A stretch of 64,000 nucleotides of DNA from UBA6522 sp963664945 (GTDB taxonomy: Bacteria; Pseudomonadota; Gammaproteobacteria; Steroidobacterales; Rariloculaceae): the NCBI GenBank assembly GCA_963664945.1, contig OY761822.1, positions 1,054,001-1,118,000 of the forward strand. Direction: 5' to 3'. Positions 1 to 6,782 of the stretch are shown one piece after another. A program made the translations under genes and the position numbers. The notes below the pieces were generated by a model that saw only the letters and a list, made by a program, of their open reading frames with translations, had not been told where the DNA came from and searched no databases. Within the stretch, counting starts at the first letter, position 1. Every line of letters begins with the position of its first letter.

Positions 1-2
1 CC

Positions 3-602
3 TTCACGAGCCGGTTCAACCTGACGCAGACGGACATCGCCTCGCTGTTGGCGGCGGGCGTCAGCGACGCGACCAGCTTTTCTTCGGTGCGCTTCTTCTC
101 GAACCAGCAGGATGTGCTCGCTTCCGGCGTGGACGTAGTCGCCTCTGTGCCTTTCGACATGGGCACGGGCAGCACCAACCTGCAGATCGCGGCCAACTTC
201 TCGGACATCGAGCTGACCCGCTACGATTCGGACTTCACCTCCGAGAACCGCCGGCTGCAGATCGAGCAGGGCCGGCCGGGCTCGCGCGTCACCGCCACGC
301 TCAACCACAGCCAGGGCGCGTGGCGCGTGTTGGGGCGGCTGCGCCACTACGGCGATTACTACGACGCGCCCACCAACGATGCCAGCGTTGCATACTATCC
401 GAGCCCGTCGACGCTGTTCGATTTCGAGGCCGCGTTCGACTTGAGCGACAGCCTGTCGGTGCTCATCGGCCTGCAGAACGCCTTCGACGAGTACCCGGAA
501 ACCAACCCCAACGGCGAAGTCGCGGGGCTCATCTACCCGGAGAGTTCCCCATTCGGTTTCAACGGCGGCTACTACTACATGCGCGCCACGTGGAGTCTGT
601 AA
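3..602 (+). CDS. TonB-dependent receptor, C-terminal part (truncated by window edge)
   Basis: About 200 residues in frame from the first bases to a TAA. The segment alternates short amphipathic strands and turns, as in the last strands of a 22-stranded outer-membrane barrel, with a typical ending: a receptor-like stretch around LQNAFDEYPETNP, a Gly/Tyr-rich turn (GGYYYMRATWSL) and a short terminal strand. The plug, TonB box and signal peptide would lie upstream of the window. The ligand cannot be read from this part; the secreted hydrolases nearby would suit uptake of a carbohydrate- or lipid-derived compound, which is inference. A strong hairpin follows the stop. Confidence 0.85.
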   Translation, partial: FTSRFNLTQTDIASLLAAGVSDATSFSSVRFFSNQQDVLASGVDVVASVPFDMGTGSTNLQIAANFSDIELTRYDSDFTSENRRLQIEQGRPGSRVTATLNHSQGAWRVLGRLRHYGDYYDAPTNDASVAYYPSPSTLFDFEAAFDLSDSLSVLIGLQNAFDEYPETNPNGEVAGLIYPESSPFGFNGGYYYMRATWSL

Positions 603-628
603 CGGCGGTTGCGGGATTGTTGTGTCGA

Positions 629-657
629 GCGGGTCCTCGGTGTCGCCGAGGACCCGC
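629..657. terminator. Bidirectional hairpin between convergent genes
   Basis: A perfect 12-bp stem (GCGGGTCCTCGG and its complement) with a 5-base loop lies between the receptor stop and the stop of the convergent DUF6152 gene. There is no long T tract, so it may act in both directions or as an mRNA end stabiliser. Confidence 0.6.
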
Positions 658-671
658 GTGCTGCTTGACTG

Positions 672-1700
672 CTAATCGCCGGAGTTGTCGGGCAGCGCGC
701 ACTGGAAGGGCTTGATCTCTTCGCCCGGATTCCAGTGCCAGGCTCCCGTCAGCGTGGCGGGCTCAGTGAACGTGCCCGGATCGGTCACGACAGCCAGGTA
801 ATCCAGCCGGTCGCCGGTGTCGTTGAGTTCGAATCGTTCGACCACCACCACATCCTCGCTCTGGGGGGTGCCCACGTCATCGAAGAACGATTCGTTGATC
901 CTCGTGGTCGTCACTACCAGGGTATTGCCCTCCCAGCGTCCTGTGGAATAGCCCACATGCGAGAGGGGCTGGTCCGCGGCGGTAGCATCGGCGGCGGAGA
1001 AATCGGAGGAAAGGTGAATGATCCGTTCGCCGTCCCACTCTTCCAACCGCAGGAGAATACGCTCGCCCTGGTCGACGAATTCGATGGGATAGGGATTGTT
1101 CATCATCCCCGGCATGCCGGGCGGAATGCAGCGCAGGGCGGGATCGTCCGCCAGGGGATCGAAGTCTTCTCGTGCGGTGACCGCAGCTTCGGTGAACGGT
1201 AACGTCGACTGCAATCCGGTCACCGAGGTTCGGCTCCATATCCTGAAAATACCTTCGGCTTGCTGTGAACTCTGTTCCCGCGCGGCCGCGGATATGGGCG
1301 CCGGCGTGACGTCCCTGCCGATCCGTGCGGCGCGTTGGGGCCAGAGCGGCACTTCCGTGCCGTCGGCCAGGGTCATGGTATAGGCGGCCATGGTGGTGAG
1401 CCCCCGGCGCGACGGGGCTCCCATCAGCGCGACACGGTCGCCGATCTCCACGATCTCGCGTCCGATACCCAGCCGTTCCAGGGCATTGGTGGAGCCGGAT
1501 TCGGCTTCCCAGATTTCCCGCTCGCCGTTCTCGAGCGTGCGCTCGATGGAAACCACGACGTGCGGGTTGCGCCAGAAGACATCGACGACCGTGCCTTCCA
1601 CGGTGCTCAGGTTCTGGGTGTCGTAGGCGACGTTGACCGCGTGGTGCGCCAGCAGCGGGCCAGCGGCCGCGAAAGCGAGGAAGAGCAGTACAGTTCTCAT
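672..1700 (-). CDS. Exported DUF6152 protein, long form
   Basis: About 342 residues starting at MRTVLLFLAF, a signal peptide ending near LLAHHA. A longer in-frame start is possible but would add non-signal sequence. The mature protein begins with the His-His typical of DUF6152, then the domain core (VEGTVVDVFWRNPH). The C-terminal half matches the long relative at 5501-6553: FRIWSRT, CIPPGMPGMMNNPYPIEF, GRWEGNTLVV and DPGTFTEPATL. Function of the family is unknown; it is periplasmic or outer-membrane associated by signal peptide. Its promoter region carries the 19-bp repeats described separately. Confidence 0.85.
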   Translation of the reverse strand: MRTVLLFLAFAAAGPLLAHHAVNVAYDTQNLSTVEGTVVDVFWRNPHVVVSIERTLENGEREIWEAESGSTNALERLGIGREIVEIGDRVALMGAPSRRGLTTMAAYTMTLADGTEVPLWPQRAARIGRDVTPAPISAAAREQSSQQAEGIFRIWSRTSVTGLQSTLPFTEAAVTAREDFDPLADDPALRCIPPGMPGMMNNPYPIEFVDQGERILLRLEEWDGERIIHLSSDFSAADATAADQPLSHVGYSTGRWEGNTLVVTTTRINESFFDDVGTPQSEDVVVVERFELNDTGDRLDYLAVVTDPGTFTEPATLTGAWHWNPGEEIKPFQCALPDNSGD

Positions 1701-1720
1701 CACAGCTACCTTTATATGTT

Positions 1721-1836
1721 GGAACCAACCGATGGTGCCGCAACCAACCGATACGTCACTATCGGTTGGTTGCGGCATTATCGGTTGGTTGCGGCATTAT
1801 CGGTTGGTTGCGGCATTATCGGTTGGTTGCGGCATT
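1721..1836. repeat. Tandem 19-bp repeats with inverted copies
   Basis: Four head-to-tail copies of ATCGGTTGGTTGCGGCATT at 1761, 1780, 1799 and 1818, preceded by two inverted partial copies (CCGCAACCAACCGAT at 1738-1752 and AACCAACCGAT at 1723-1733). The array runs from just upstream of the DUF6152 start (1700) to the stop codon of the beta-propeller gene, which overlaps the last copy. It could be a multi-site operator or a hairpin-forming leader. Confidence 0.85.
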
Positions 1837-2902
1837 ATTGGTCGAATACATCCAGGCGCAATGGAGACCATGCCATCCCGTCCGGTGTTTCATGCCCGCT
1901 GGCCAACGTTCGCGGCGGGCGTTCGGGAGCCGCAAAATCATAAACCAGGATGCGCCCGTCCAGCCGGGTCGTCACGAAGCCCTTGTCGCCCACCGCCAGG
2001 AACCCGAACCCGCCGGCGCCGGGCTCATCTCCGGGGATAGCCAGTCGGTCCAGAACCTCGCGGGTCTGGATGTCGTAGATATGGATTCCGGCGGTTTCGC
2101 GGTTGCCGTATATCACCGCCATGCGTCCGCCGGGCAGGTTGGCGAGGCGACGCGGCTGCGTGCCGGCGTCGAACTTCTCCATGATCGTGAGCGTTTCGGG
2201 ATCGATGACCGAAATCGTGTTCTCGTCCTGGTTGATGGCCCATACGGCCTGCCCGTCCGGAGTGACGGTGATCGCTTCGGCGCCCAGGCCCGATGGAATC
2301 ACCGTTGGCGGACGGTCTTCCTGAAGGTATATCACCGATACGGTGCCCTGGCCGAGACGTGCGCCAACGTAAACGCGGCTGCCGTCGGGGCTCAACCACA
2401 CCATATGCCCTTCCCGCGCACCGTCGCCGATCGGGTACGTCCTCACCACGTCGAGGTTGGCGACGTCGATCAGGGCGACCCGGTCGGTGGTCTCCAGAGT
2501 GACGACGGCGTGGCGGTTGTCGGGCAGAAACACCGAGTCGTGCGGTTTGGTTCCGGGACCCATGTCGATGCGCCCCAGTACCCGCGCCCCCGGGATGTCT
2601 ATGACCACCAACCGTTCACCGGGCGTCTCGCGCCCGTATTCCGCGGTCAGCGCCAGGCGACCGTCGGGCGATACGGCCACTTCGTGGGGCCAGCCGGGGC
2701 CGATGGGCACGCGGGCGATCTCGCTCTCGGTCCGGAGATCGAAGAACGACACGCTTCCCGCGTCCGCGTGACGGTTGACGACCAGCAGGGTTCCGTCCTG
2801 GGCAAACACGTTCGCGGGCCCGATCAGGGCGGCCAGAACCGCCACGGCGCGGGCATGACTCGCAGGGCGCCGGATTCTAAAAGTCGGTGCGTTGGCATTC
2901 AT
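1835..2902 (-). CDS. Secreted YVTN-type beta-propeller protein
   Basis: 355 residues with an N-terminal signal segment ending near ANVFAQ. The body repeats the seven-bladed propeller pattern: VAVSPDGRLALTAEYG, VFLPDNRHAVVTLE, VWLSPDGSRVYVGA, ITVTPDGQAVWAINQ, then NLPGGRMAVIYG, with blade sequences such as VSVIYLQ and ISVIDPE between. Proteins of this type bind ligands or other proteins at the cell surface or periplasm; there are no catalytic residues to assign. Its stop codon lies in the last 19-bp repeat, and it runs toward the DUF6152 gene in the same direction, so the two may be co-transcribed. Confidence 0.85.
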   Translation of the reverse strand: MNANAPTFRIRRPASHARAVAVLAALIGPANVFAQDGTLLVVNRHADAGSVSFFDLRTESEIARVPIGPGWPHEVAVSPDGRLALTAEYGRETPGERLVVIDIPGARVLGRIDMGPGTKPHDSVFLPDNRHAVVTLETTDRVALIDVANLDVVRTYPIGDGAREGHMVWLSPDGSRVYVGARLGQGTVSVIYLQEDRPPTVIPSGLGAEAITVTPDGQAVWAINQDENTISVIDPETLTIMEKFDAGTQPRRLANLPGGRMAVIYGNRETAGIHIYDIQTREVLDRLAIPGDEPGAGGFGFLAVGDKGFVTTRLDGRILVYDFAAPERPPRTLASGHETPDGMAWSPLRLDVFDQ

Positions 2903-2981
2903 GACAAATCCCGGTCAAATGTTCCTGGCACGCTGCATTCTACGACAAGGAGCGGTGCGACTTGCCGCGCAAGCCTGTGCC

Positions 2982-2999
2982 GTTATAATGGCGCCATAA
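2982..2999. promoter_or_regulatory. Palindrome at the start of the ribbon-helix-helix gene
   Basis: A perfect 10-bp palindrome, ATGGCGCCAT (2988-2997), lies immediately before the start codon, inside a TATAAT-like stretch (TTATAATGG). The position suits autoregulation by the downstream DNA-binding protein, which is how ribbon-helix-helix antitoxins usually work. This is inference from placement only. Confidence 0.35.
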
Positions 3000-3262
3000 T
3001 GATGGTACGAACGCAAATCTCCATTGACTCCGCGTTGCTGGCCCGCGTCCGGGCACGCGCATCGGCGCATGGCATATCTCTCGCGGAGTACTTCCGAAGG
3101 CTCGTTGACCGGGACCTCGACGAATCGCCGGCGAAGGTTCGCCGTTCTGTCGTCTTCGATCTCGGCGCTTCGGGTGGTGCGGATATCTCCACGGACAAGG
3201 ACCGGATGATTGCCGAGGCAATCGGAGCGAAAAAACTCGGGACATGCCGTCCCGTCCGGTAA
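2999..3262 (+). CDS. Ribbon-helix-helix DNA-binding protein (orphan antitoxin-like)
   Basis: 87 residues. The N-terminus MVRTQISIDSALLARVRARA has the beta strand and first helix of a ribbon-helix-helix fold, followed by HGISLAEYFRRLVDRDL as the second helix. The C-terminal tail (VFDLGASGGADISTDKDRM) is like VapB-type antitoxins that hold a PIN toxin. ATG at 2999 or 3002 can serve as start. No toxin follows: the next gene is a DUF2335 protein on the opposite strand. It is therefore either an orphan antitoxin or a stand-alone repressor. Confidence 0.7.
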   Translation: MMVRTQISIDSALLARVRARASAHGISLAEYFRRLVDRDLDESPAKVRRSVVFDLGASGGADISTDKDRMIAEAIGAKKLGTCRPVR

Positions 3263-3316
3263 CCGACTGCCAGCGGACGGGCCGGAAGGGAGCTCGTCAA
3301 GCCTTGACCACGCTGC

Positions 3317-3808
3317 TCAACCTCCTTGTCGCGGCCAACGCCGGTCCAGCCAATCCGTCAAATGCCGAATGATGGCCGTGATGGTTCCCACAAGCCCCAA
3401 TGGTAGGGCGATCACGGCGTTGCCTTGCCAGGCCGCCAAGCCAGCCACTGAGATCAATGCTACGCCCAGCAGCGTGCCTGCATGAATGCGACGGCGGTCG
3501 TTACTGAATATCCCGGCTTGTCCCTCTGCGCGAATACTTTGCTCCCGCTCGGCCATGGCCAGGATACGATCAGCCGCACCAGGATGAACTTCGTCGTATT
3601 TTGCAAAGTCCGCGGGTGTGGGCAGTGGGCCGGAGAACGTGGTTTCGATGCGGCTAACAGCCAGCACGTTCACGAGTTCTTGTTTCTTCTCGTCCGGCAA
3701 CCTCGACACGAAGTCGTGCAGATCGATGTCCGTGGGCGCGACCGTTGCTTCCCGTTGCGCCTGGACTTGGCGTTTCCGTGATCGACGGGACCTGCCCTTC
3801 GAACTCAT
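3317..3808 (-). CDS. DUF2335 membrane protein
   Basis: 163 residues. The N-terminus is basic (RSRRSRKRQ) and soluble. The middle carries the DUF2335 core FSGPLPTPADFAKYDEV followed by PGAADRILAMAEREQ. Two transmembrane helices follow (GTLLGVALISVAGLAAW and AVIALPLGLVGTITAII), with a charged C-terminus. DUF2335 proteins are small inner-membrane proteins of unknown role, often found on mobile or accessory DNA. The preceding gene on the same strand ends 17 bp upstream, so the two may be one transcript. Confidence 0.8.
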   Translation of the reverse strand: MSSKGRSRRSRKRQVQAQREATVAPTDIDLHDFVSRLPDEKKQELVNVLAVSRIETTFSGPLPTPADFAKYDEVHPGAADRILAMAEREQSIRAEGQAGIFSNDRRRIHAGTLLGVALISVAGLAAWQGNAVIALPLGLVGTITAIIRHLTDWLDRRWPRQGG

Positions 3809-3824
3809 ACGGTCCGGGCTTCCC

Positions 3825-4061
3825 CTACTCTCCGCCCAAACCCGAATCCGTCATCGCCTTGCGGAAATCCTCGCGAATACGCTGCCCATCTCGCATACGA
3901 GCCATGAAACCATAGTCAGGGCGCCAGGAGGTGGCAGCTTCAGGAGACATGAATACATCCGTGAAAGCATCCAGGACAGACTCGTAGCGCACATCCTTGG
4001 CCTCGTCGTACTCTCGTGCAGGCCGGTTGGTGGTCGTCATTGTTCTAAACTGTTCCCGCAT
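3825..4061 (-). CDS. Small hypothetical protein
   Basis: About 78 residues from MREQFRTM (ATG at 4061), or 71 from the ATG at 4040. The frame is open further upstream but that part looks non-coding (Arg-rich, overlapping the promoter of the divergent DUF6152 gene). The protein is polar and soluble (AREYDEAKDVRYESVLDAF, then DGQRIREDFRKAM), with no recognised domain. It lies 17 bp before the DUF2335 gene in the same direction. Confidence 0.5.
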   Translation of the reverse strand: MREQFRTMTTTNRPAREYDEAKDVRYESVLDAFTDVFMSPEAATSWRPDYGFMARMRDGQRIREDFRKAMTDSGLGGE

Positions 4062-4308
4062 ATCACCATACTGCGCGAGTGTAGCCCAATTCAGGATGCT
4101 TGAGCTATTTTTCGGCTTTCTTCTGTTGACGCGAAGCAGAAATCGCCGCACCCGAACTTCAGTCCTACGGCGCACGCTCCCAGGTTCTTGTTCACCATTC
4201 ACATCACGCCTCTCCGCGCCGGTCCTGTGAAATGGGGCGCGTTTCAGGGTTAGAATGCCTTTTCGGGTGCGCCATGCACGTCTGACCTTGGCAAGTGGGG
4301 GTAGTTCG

Positions 4309-4686
4309 ATGCGAACCATCATCTCAGCGGCAACCGCATTTGCGGCGTTGCCGTTCATGCTGTCCACGCCTGTGGCGGCTCATCACTCCCACGGCAATTA
4401 TTCGCTGTTGGAGTACACGCACTTGCAGGGCGAGGTCAAGGAGGTGCTCTGGCTGAATCCCCATGTGTGGATTCATCTTGAGGTTCTCGACGAAAACGGC
4501 GAGCCGTCCATGTGGGCGCTCGAGGGCGGCGGCATCGGCGCGCTGACCCGGCGCGGTTGGTCTCGGGACGACGTCCAGCCTGGAGATTTCGTCACCGTCA
4601 GGTGCCACCAGCTCAGGGACGGCGCCCAGGGATGCCTGCTGGGCTACCTTACGCCCCCGGGCGGTGTCGAGAAGGAATTCGACTAA
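4309..4686 (+). CDS. Exported DUF6152 protein, short form
   Basis: 125 residues. MRTIISAATAFAALPFML is a signal peptide ending at VAAHHSHG, with the His-His pair of the family at the mature N-terminus. The core (LQGEVKEVLWLNPHVWIHLE, then WALEGGGIGALTRRGW) is a complete single DUF6152 domain. The C-terminal extension of the two long relatives is absent. It is the first of a likely three-gene run with 4750-5385 and 5501-6553. Confidence 0.85.
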   Translation: MRTIISAATAFAALPFMLSTPVAAHHSHGNYSLLEYTHLQGEVKEVLWLNPHVWIHLEVLDENGEPSMWALEGGGIGALTRRGWSRDDVQPGDFVTVRCHQLRDGAQGCLLGYLTPPGGVEKEFD

Positions 4687-4749
4687 ATCTTGTTTGGCGG
4701 CCGTCACGCAGGTCGAAAACGCGAAGTGCCCGGTCGACTGGAGACAATC

Positions 4750-5385
4750 ATGCGAGTCCTGACCCTGTTGCTCTTTTCTGCATTGTTCCCCCTTGGTGCC
4801 CAGGCGCAGTGGCGCCAGTTCACGGACCTGGAGGAATTCTTCAGCGTCAATCTCCCGGGCGAACCGGAGATTCGCGAAATCGCCTACGACTCCGAGTATG
4901 GAGCGACCTTGCCGGCGAAGGTCTACTCGGTGACCGATGGTGGCAGTCTCCACTCCGTCACCGTGGTGAATTTCAGCGATGCGCAGTCAGCCTATGCGGA
5001 ACTCGCCGACCGGTCCGACGAGGCGAACAACGCTTCGCTCTGGCTGTACGATCAGCGCGCGTCGGTTTCCTACGCGGCCCGTAATTTCAGGCTCAGGGGC
5101 GGCGAAGTCACCTTCGACGCGTGGCACCATATCGACCTCGTCGAGGGCCACCAGATGCAGATCACGAACCCGGACAACTCGCGAACGTATGCGAGCATTT
5201 ACCTCCACGACTCGCGCCTCTACATTCTTGAGGCGACCGTGCCTGAAGGATCTCTTCCGCAGGGTTTGTTCCAGGCCTCATTGTCTTTCCTTGATGAGAC
5301 CGGTACGAAAATTCGCTACAGGTTGTTTCCGGACGGTTCCAGGTTGCAACTGGGGGAAACGGGGCCCCAGGAGCCGGCGCCGTAG
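4750..5385 (+). CDS. Exported protein of unknown function
   Basis: 211 residues with a clear signal peptide (MRVLTLLLFSALFPLGAQAQ). The mature part is rich in beta strands and starts with FTDLEEFFSVNLPGEPEI, a pattern seen in small periplasmic proteins that sit beside metabolic genes. No catalytic motif, lipobox or membrane segment is visible. It lies 63 bp after one DUF6152 gene and 115 bp before another, so it may belong to the same transcript. Confidence 0.75.
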   Translation: MRVLTLLLFSALFPLGAQAQWRQFTDLEEFFSVNLPGEPEIREIAYDSEYGATLPAKVYSVTDGGSLHSVTVVNFSDAQSAYAELADRSDEANNASLWLYDQRASVSYAARNFRLRGGEVTFDAWHHIDLVEGHQMQITNPDNSRTYASIYLHDSRLYILEATVPEGSLPQGLFQASLSFLDETGTKIRYRLFPDGSRLQLGETGPQEPAP

Positions 5386-5500
5386 GAAATAGCGATAGCG
5401 AATTTGCAGCCGCGATTTCCTGCGGCGCAGGGCCCTATCGTGAAATTGGGGCAAAATCCGACGGGGCCAGCGCCCTGACGCCACGCATGGAAGAAAAAAA

Positions 5501-6553
5501 ATGAATATCGGGAATTCATTCCTGGCGCGTGCGTTGACCGTTGCGGTTGCGGCCAGTCTCATGCCTTTCGCGGCACAGGCGCACCATTCGCGCCAGGAGT
5601 TCGCCCTGGACATCGAGGTGATGGAAGGGGTGTTCGAGAGTATCAACTGGACAAATCCTCATCCGACATTCGACATGACCGTGACCGGCGATGGCGGCAG
5701 CGAGCAGACTTGGGAGATCCAGGCGTTCGGTTCGCTGTACACGCTCACGCGAGGGGGCGTATCGGGCGACAGTTTCGAACCCGGCCAGCAGGTCAGGATC
5801 GCAGGACAGGCGTCAACGCGCCGGGACAACATTTTTCTCGCCAATAATGTTCTCCTGCCGGACGGCCAGGAGGTGATCCTCAACGGCGGCGCCGAACCGT
5901 ACTTCAACGAATCTGCCGAAGCCGGTGGGCAGGCCCACTGGGCGGCCTCGGAAGAAGATGTGGTGGATGCCGCGGCGGAAAATCTCGGGATGTTCCGCGT
6001 CTGGAGTCAGCCGCATCGCAGCGCCGGTACGACGGCGCTTGAAGGCGCCATCAGCATTCACCTGCCCTGGAACGAGGCAGCACTTGCCAGACGCGCCGAG
6101 TGGGACCCGCTGGACGATCCGGACATGCAGTGCATGGCCAAGGGGATGCCCGCGGTGATGATCACGCCGCATCCGGTGACGTTCATCGAAGACGGTTCGA
6201 ACGTCAGGATTCATGCGCATGAGTACGGCGTCGAGAGAACCATCTACATCGAGAGCGAGCTTCCCGAAGAGCGGCCGCCCAGCACCGTGGGTTACTCCGT
6301 GGGGCGTTGGGAAGGCGATACGCTGGTGGTGGAAACCGCCGACATCGCCTGGAACTACTTCTTCTTCGGATTCGGGCTCGGGGACTCGGTCGAGGTGGTG
6401 GAGCGCATCACCCTGAGCGAGGATCAGTCTCGCCTGAATTACTCGGCCGTGTTCACCGATCCGGATACTTTCACGGAGCCCGCGACAATCGAGCGCTTCT
6501 GGCTTGCGCTGGGGGAGACGCCGGAACCCTATACCTGCACGCCGGACGGATAA
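5501..6553 (+). CDS. Exported DUF6152 protein, long form
   Basis: 350 residues. The signal peptide ends at AAQAHHSRQEF and the DUF6152 core follows (VMEGVFESINWTNPHPTFDM). After about residue 150 comes the same extra domain as in 672-1700: MFRVWSQ, LDDPDMQCMAKGMPAVM, VGRWEGDTLVVETADI, and TDPDTFTEPATI near the end. A purine-rich leader precedes the ATG. Function unknown. The paired similarity over the whole length makes these two genes paralogues. Confidence 0.85.
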   Translation: MNIGNSFLARALTVAVAASLMPFAAQAHHSRQEFALDIEVMEGVFESINWTNPHPTFDMTVTGDGGSEQTWEIQAFGSLYTLTRGGVSGDSFEPGQQVRIAGQASTRRDNIFLANNVLLPDGQEVILNGGAEPYFNESAEAGGQAHWAASEEDVVDAAAENLGMFRVWSQPHRSAGTTALEGAISIHLPWNEAALARRAEWDPLDDPDMQCMAKGMPAVMITPHPVTFIEDGSNVRIHAHEYGVERTIYIESELPEERPPSTVGYSVGRWEGDTLVVETADIAWNYFFFGFGLGDSVEVVERITLSEDQSRLNYSAVFTDPDTFTEPATIERFWLALGETPEPYTCTPDG

Positions 6554-6609
6554 GCCCCAACCAGCGACTGCTAGGGATTCGAATCACGGGTGTGCGTGTG
6601 AGCGTTGGG

Positions 6610-6758
6610 CTCGTGGCCGCGCGACTACAGCCCTCGCGCGCTCAATCTCCCCGCGCCGTCCTGGCGCGGCTCGAATCGAGGGCGCGGCGCTCCTGGCCAT
6701 CCATGGCCCCGCACCGCGCCCACGACGCGCGCGAGGGCTGTAGCCGCGCGGCCACGAG
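6610..6758. repeat. Large hairpin element between convergent genes
   Basis: Two 32-bp arms (6610-6641 and 6727-6758) are inverted copies with one mismatch. Between them are nested short hairpins such as CCGCGCC/GGCGCGG. The element fills the gap between the convergent DUF6152 and hydrolase genes. It could be a bidirectional terminator, a REP/BIME-type repeat or a small non-autonomous element. Confidence 0.75.
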
Positions 6759-6782
6759 AAGAGTCGCGCCAGGCGATATTTG

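Noticed and set aside
877..1743. Long open frames overlapping the DUF6152 gene
   Set aside because: Arg/Pro/Gly-rich shadow translations of GC-rich DNA without signal peptide or motif; the other frame has a clear exported protein.
1761..1836. CRISPR-like array
   Set aside because: The 19-bp units are directly adjacent without spacers and have inverted neighbours, so they are tandem repeats.
1766..2998. A 498-residue frame ending in the ribbon-helix-helix protein
   Set aside because: Everything before 2999 is the antisense of the beta-propeller gene; only the last 87 codons are protein-like.
6571..6583. tRNA T-loop-like GGGATTCGAATC
   Set aside because: No acceptor, D or anticodon stem can be matched around it.
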